The notes below the pieces were generated by a model that was given only the letters and a program-made list of their open reading frames with translations, was not told the DNA's origin and searched no databases. DNA of 8,963 bases from DASPJQ01 sp035299065 (GTDB taxonomy: Bacteria; Bacteroidota; Bacteroidia; Flavobacteriales_D; UBA2798), in NCBI GenBank assembly GCA_035299065.1, contig DATGXI010000040.1:1-8963 (forward strand), written 5' to 3'. Shown here piece by piece: positions 6,742-8,963 of the stretch. The translations under genes and the position numbers were made by a program. Within the stretch, counting starts at the first letter, position 1; each line of letters begins with the position of its first letter.

Positions 6742-8367
6742 TTAGCCGTTCATGGTTGCCAGGAACTCGGCATTGTTACGTGTTTTTTCCATGTGATTCT
6801 TCACAAATTCCAATGCTTCCACACTGTTCATGTCAGCAAGGTGTTTGCGCAGGATCCAAACACGTTGTAATATGTCTTTTTCTGCAAGCAAATCTTCGCG
6901 CCTTGTACCTGATGATAAAATATCAATGGCAGGGAAAACGCGCCTGTTGCTGAGTTTGCGGTCTAATTGTAACTCCATGTTACCGGTACCTTTAAACTCT
7001 TCAAAAATAACCTCGTCCATTTTTGAACCTGTTTCAGTAAGCGCAGTTGCTATAATGGTAAGCGAACCGCCATTTTCAATTTTACGGGCAGCTCCAAAGA
7101 AACGTTTTGGTTTGTGAAGCGCATTGGCATCCACACCACCTGATAATACTTTACCAGAGGCAGGTTGTACGGTATTGTATGCGCGTGCAAGACGTGTAAT
7201 GGAATCTAAAAGAATACATACATCGTGTCCACACTCAACCAAACGTTTTGCTTTTTCCAATACAATATTGGAAACTTTTACGTGGCGTTCGGCTGGTTCA
7301 TCAAAGGTTGATGCAACAACTTCAGCTTTTACGCTGCGTGCCATATCGGTTACCTCTTCCGGACGTTCGTCAATAAGTAGTACAATAAGATAAACTTCAG
7401 GATGATTTTCGGCAATAGCGTTGGCAACATCTTTTAATAAAACGGTTTTACCTGTTTTTGGCTGTGCTACAATCATACCACGCTGGCCTTTTCCAATTGG
7501 AGAAAAAAGGTCCATGATACGGGTTGACATGTTTTCTTTGCTATGACCTGTCAAACGCAGTTTTTCATTCGGGAAAAGGGGAGTTAAGTATTCAAATGGA
7601 ACGCGGTCACGCACATAACCCGGGTCGCGTCCATTGATTTTTTCTACTTTAATAAGTGCAAAATATTTTTCACCTTCTTTTGGGGGGCGAATAGACCCTG
7701 TAACCGAATCACCGGTTTTTAAGGCGTGCAATTTTATTTGCGATTGTGAAACATACACGTCATCAGGAGAGGCTAAATAGTTATAGTCTGATGAACGCAG
7801 GAATCCGTAGCCGTCAGGCATAATTTCCAAAACACCTTCAGTAGAAACAAAACCTTCAAAATTATAACCAGGTTCTTCTTTTTGTTTTTGATGATGCTGG
7901 TGTTGATGTTGGTGCTGGTTTTGATTTTGGTTCTGATGCTGGTTCTGGCCCTGGTTTTGATTTTGGTTTTGTTGCGGGTTTTGATTCTCGCCACCAGTTG
8001 TTGCTTCAGTATTTTGTTTGTGTTGTGGTTGTTCTTTTGGCTTTTGAAACTCCTGTTTTTTTACTTCAGGTGCTTCTTTCACTTCTTCTTTTACAGGAGT
8101 GCTTTCTTCTTCGCCTTGTCCTTCCTCTTCCTTCTTCTTTTCTTCAACGGGAGGTTTTTCACTGAACAAAGAAGGCTGCTCTGTATCGCCTGCTGTCTTT
8201 TTTGTTTTTTTAAAAGGTGTTTCATCACCCTCATTAATTTTTGAATGATCGGTATGGTCTACATCTTCACTTTCGGTTGCTGGTCGGTTTTTGCGGCCTG
8301 CCGTAATTTCTACCTTGCTCGTTTTAACTACGCGTTTACGTTTAGGCTTGTTGTCTTCGTCACTCAT
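6742..8367 (-). CDS. rho: Transcription termination factor Rho with long N/Q/H-rich N-terminal region
   Basis: The 541-residue protein is about 120 residues longer than E. coli Rho (419). Residues 1 to about 168 are low-complexity: first basic and acidic (KPKRKRVVK, EEKKKEEEGQGEEE), then almost only Asn, Gln and His (about 118-162). The cold-shock-type RNA-binding domain follows (about 175-245; GYGFLRS at 186-192). The RecA-like ATPase has Walker A AQPKTGKT (301-308), LLIDERPEEVTDM (330-342), Walker B CILLDS (384-389), SGKVLSGGVDANAL (404-417) and KMDEVIFEEFKGTGNMEL (449-466). These are near-identical to E. coli and indicate a working RNA-dependent ATPase and translocase that ends untranslated transcripts. 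I see no Rho_N domain at the N-terminus. An in-frame TAA four codons before the ATG at 8367 rules out an extension. It is the first gene of a likely four-gene operon. Confidence 0.98.
   Translation of the reverse strand: MSDEDNKPKRKRVVKTSKVEITAGRKNRPATESEDVDHTDHSKINEGDETPFKKTKKTAGDTEQPSLFSEKPPVEEKKKEEEGQGEEESTPVKEEVKEAPEVKKQEFQKPKEQPQHKQNTEATTGGENQNPQQNQNQNQGQNQHQNQNQNQHQHQHQHHQKQKEEPGYNFEGFVSTEGVLEIMPDGYGFLRSSDYNYLASPDDVYVSQSQIKLHALKTGDSVTGSIRPPKEGEKYFALIKVEKINGRDPGYVRDRVPFEYLTPLFPNEKLRLTGHSKENMSTRIMDLFSPIGKGQRGMIVAQPKTGKTVLLKDVANAIAENHPEVYLIVLLIDERPEEVTDMARSVKAEVVASTFDEPAERHVKVSNIVLEKAKRLVECGHDVCILLDSITRLARAYNTVQPASGKVLSGGVDANALHKPKRFFGAARKIENGGSLTIIATALTETGSKMDEVIFEEFKGTGNMELQLDRKLSNRRVFPAIDILSSGTRREDLLAEKDILQRVWILRKHLADMNSVEALEFVKNHMEKTRNNAEFLATMNG
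7882..8016 (-). repeat. Low-complexity NQ/HQ hexanucleotide tract in rho
   Basis: About 45 codons of rho (residues 118-162) consist mostly of alternating Asn-Gln and His-Gln pairs, including QHQHQHQH at residues 151-158 (7894-7917). At DNA level this is a degenerate 6-bp repeat of CAR plus AAY or CAY codons. The coding strand is strongly A/C-biased here, with few G or T bases. Such a tract can change length by slippage in steps of six bases without breaking the frame. Confidence 0.9.
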
Positions 8368-8530
8368 GAAATAAATTTAAGAAGTTGTTTTTTTTTGATA
8401 ATATGTTTGAGAGATTTTGAGATAATTTTCAGCGAACTAGTTCGGGAAAAGGTTGTATCTTGAATGAATACACTACAATAATACGTGTTTTTTTAATGTG
8501 TTCAACCAAATTAAAAAAAAATATGGTTTC
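8368..8530 (-). promoter_or_regulatory. rho upstream region with candidate promoter
   Basis: This AT-rich gap separates the TPR-like gene from rho. On the minus strand, TTG (8505-8503), a 19-nt spacer and TATTATTG (8483-8476) match the Bacteroidota promoter pattern with one mismatch in the -7 element. Transcription would start near 8470, giving rho a leader of about 100 nt, which holds the dyad at 8426-8450. I see no strong terminator for the upstream TPR-like gene, so read-through into rho is possible. Confidence 0.5.
8426..8450 (-). promoter_or_regulatory. Dyad in the rho leader
   Basis: CGAACTAGTTCG (8433-8444) is a perfect 12-bp palindrome. It is flanked by TTTTC (8426-8430) and GAAAA (8446-8450), which extend the symmetry with a small asymmetric gap of two bases against one. 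In RNA it would give a short hairpin of 4 plus 5 bp; in DNA it could be an operator. It lies roughly 60-80 nt before the rho start codon. Function is inferred from position only. Confidence 0.55.
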
Positions 8531-8963
8531 TTATTTTGGTGACTCAATTTGCTGGTGGATGATTTTGTCTTGTAATTCCTTGAAAGTTAGACTGTCAATT
8601 GTGGTTAAACGGGCTTTGGCGTCTTCAACATAAGGCGAGGCAGGGAATTTTTGTATAAACAATTCATATTGTTTTTTTGCCTCAACCCTGTTGTCCAGGT
8701 CGCTGTCCAATGATGATGCGTATAAATACTGCACCATATCTGCGTCCTTAAAATCAGGATACATTTCTACAGCTTTTTTGTACATGTTGCACTTTTCGTG
8801 AGGCAAATTAACACTGCCGTAAAAATCACCGGCTTTAACCAGGTACACGGGCGACATTTTATCTTTTGGAAAACTGTCGGCATGTTGCGTGTAAAGTGAG
8901 ATCAGGTCAAGTAACTGGGATTTTGACGGGTTGGTTGCGCTAAGCTTTGACTCAGCGGTTTTA
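8531..8963 (-). CDS. Tetratricopeptide-repeat-like protein (5' partial)
   Basis: The minus frame ending at TAA 8531-8533 is open to the right edge of the window, giving at least 143 residues. The ATG at 8857 is internal: the frame continues upstream with LLDLISLYTQHADSFP, which looks like a further helix pair of the same fold. Visible helical repeats include VYLVKAGDFYGSVNLPHEKCNMYKKAVEMYPDFKDA and MVQYLYASSLDSDLDNRVEAKKQYELFIQKFPASPYVEDAKARL. The Y-x-x-F-x-x-x-F-P pattern is typical of TPR or BamD-like repeats. The N-terminus is outside the window, so a signal peptide cannot be judged. The protein probably mediates protein-protein contacts; the partner is unknown. It may be co-transcribed with rho by read-through. 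Confidence 0.75.
   Translation of the reverse strand, partial: KTAESKLSATNPSKSQLLDLISLYTQHADSFPKDKMSPVYLVKAGDFYGSVNLPHEKCNMYKKAVEMYPDFKDADMVQYLYASSLDSDLDNRVEAKKQYELFIQKFPASPYVEDAKARLTTIDSLTFKELQDKIIHQQIESPK

Noticed and set aside
7882..8244. Plus-strand frame coding for a very hydrophobic Leu/Val/Met-rich peptide
   Set aside because: It is the antisense of the N/Q/H-rich tract of rho. The apparent membrane segments come from codon complementarity.
8505..8528. Possible terminator with AACCA/TGGTT arms after the TPR-like gene
   Set aside because: Only about five pairs form around a large A/T loop, and no T-run follows the hairpin on the minus strand.

Overview
The window looks like a chromosomal segment of a member of the Bacteroidota. 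The pointers are DUF4199 and DUF4139 proteins, secreted glycine-rich Tim44-like proteins, a Rho factor with a very long disordered N-terminus, an RluB-type enzyme with a long charged N-terminal extension, no obvious Shine-Dalgarno sequences, and two candidate promoters of the Bacteroidota type (-33 TTG, 19-nt spacer, -7 TAnnTTTG). The class or family cannot be fixed from sequence alone. I see no tRNA, rRNA, insertion sequence, phage gene or CRISPR array.

Layout. Bases 1-1317 (+) are the 3' part of an rluB-like 23S rRNA pseudouridine synthase gene that runs off the left edge. Its visible N-terminus starts inside a 57-bp tandem repeat, and a strong intrinsic terminator follows it. Facing it is a secreted DUF4139 protein (1446-3041, -). 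A divergent intergenic region (3042-3215) carries that gene's promoter and a cluster of 7-bp repeats. It leads into a two-gene menaquinone pair (+): a MenI-like hotdog thioesterase (3216-3656) and a MenF-like isochorismate synthase (3658-4662, TTG start).

The second half is all on the minus strand. It is a likely operon in the order rho (8367-6742), a DUF4199 membrane protein (6737-6186), and two tandem paralogous Tim44-like membrane proteins (6151-5390 and 5387-4659). Gaps are 4, 34 and 2 nt. The last Tim44-like gene meets menF tail to tail, and the two genes share a TTAA that supplies both stop codons. Upstream of rho is a roughly 160-bp region with a candidate promoter and a leader palindrome. 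Beyond it lies the C-terminal part of a tetratricopeptide-repeat-like protein (8531-8963, -) that runs off the right edge.

Function. The genes are mostly housekeeping: rRNA modification, menaquinone synthesis, transcription termination, and envelope proteins of unknown role. I found no clear new multi-gene system. The points most worth a second look are the N/Q/H-rich, prion-like tail of Rho with no visible Rho_N domain, the tandem polyampholyte repeat in the RluB-like protein whose copies differ almost only at silent sites, the tandem Tim44-like pair behind rho, and the dyad in the rho leader.
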